This document shows, piece after piece, positions 63,827-64,000 of a DNA stretch of 64,000 nt. The DNA comes from Demequina flava (lineage in GTDB: Bacteria > Actinomycetota > Actinomycetes > Actinomycetales > Demequinaceae), in assembly GCF_000975035.1 (NCBI RefSeq), contig NZ_BBRA01000001.1, positions 62,001 through 126,000 on the forward strand, written 5' to 3'. Both the position numbers and the translations under genes were made by a program. Numbering within the stretch: position 1 is the first letter of the stretch; each line of letters begins with the position of its first letter. The notes under the pieces were generated by a model. The model was not told where the DNA came from and ran no database searches. It saw only the letters and a list, made by a program, of their open reading frames with translations.

Positions 63827-64000
63827 CTATCCTGCGACGGCATCCGCGCGAAGTTCGCGGATGACGGTCACTTTGATCTCCCCAGGGAAACTGAGGTCCT
63901 TGCTGATGTGCTCAGCAATTGTACGCGCCAGTTCCGGCACCGCGGTGTCAGCAACCTCACCGGGATCGACCATCACGCGCACGTCGCGGCCCGCTGACAT
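63827..64000 (-). CDS. rny: Ribonuclease Y, C-terminal end (partial)
   Basis: Only the last 57 residues are in the window; the gene continues beyond base 64000. They read [15 protein letters not shown]...[27 protein letters not shown] then RADAVAG and a TAG stop at 63827-63829. This matches the end of the HD-domain endoribonuclease RNase Y (RxVRVxVxP...[11 protein letters not shown]). RNase Y starts mRNA decay at the membrane. The order rny-miaB-miaA-dapF with a 2-nt gap to miaB suggests one operon. The ATG at the edge is internal, not the start. Confidence 0.85.
   Translation of the reverse strand: MSAGRDVRVMVDPGEVADTAVPELARTIAEHISKDLSFPGEIKVTVIRELRADAVAG

Overview
The window is 64 kb of GC-rich, densely coded chromosome. 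It holds about 60 protein genes, no tRNA, rRNA, CRISPR or insertion sequence, and no gene-free stretch longer than about 235 bp. It reads as an actinobacterium of the order Micrococcales. The evidence is a division/cell-wall (dcw) cluster without ftsA but with sepF, yggT and divIVA downstream of ftsZ; actinobacterial LexA boxes (TCGAAC-N4-GTTCGA); a HelD-type RNA polymerase motor; PAC2, DUF3040 and DUF2510 proteins; frequent GTG starts; and likely leaderless promoters. I cannot fix the genus; a Cellulomonas/Demequina-like lineage is a guess.

Layout. (1) 1-8.4 kb: histidine genes on the minus strand (hisD, then hisC-hisB-unknown-hisH), interrupted by a plus-strand RecQ helicase with a phosphoribosyltransferase-like tail and by a DUF2510/SHOCT membrane protein. 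(2) 8.4-20 kb: a DUF4260 membrane protein, a homocysteine S-methyltransferase and dnaE on the minus strand; hrpA plus a coupled hydrolase on the plus strand; a GNAT acetyltransferase. (3) 19.4-40.2 kb: one almost unbroken minus-strand run, mraZ-rsmH-ftsL-ftsI-murE-murF-mraY-murD-ftsW-murG-murC-ftsQ-(DUF1648 on the opposite strand)-ftsZ-pgeF-sepF-yggT-divIVA-traR/dksA-lspA-rluD. It carries most of the peptidoglycan precursor and septation pathway and is coupled by 1-8 nt overlaps. (4) 40.4-44.9 kb: a plus-strand MoxR / DUF58 / transglutaminase operon. (5) 45-52 kb: DUF3040, a spermidine-synthase-like protein, a cold-shock protein, PAC2, HelD, a metzincin-like protease and serA. (6) 52-64 kb: a DEAD-box RNA helicase coupled to serA, then the conserved actinobacterial block nrdR, LysM protein, lexA, dinG, hflX, RsmC-like methyltransferase, dapF, miaA, miaB and the 3' end of rny.

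The most unusual signal belongs to no gene. The 9-mer GCATCGGCC (or its complement GGCCGATGC), usually extended to AGCATCGGCC, occurs 31 times in both orientations, roughly once per 2 kb. It falls in three reading frames within genes and is enriched between genes, and once it forms a 22-bp perfect palindrome. It behaves like an uptake-signal or other highly iterated genome motif. A second repeat, 73 bp, lies upstream of hisD and again in frame inside hrpA, where it encodes part of an insertion in the helicase. Also notable are a DEAD-box helicase with no canonical start codon (apparently ATA, overlapping the serA stop as ATAA), a textbook triple MraZ operator and a triple LexA box.
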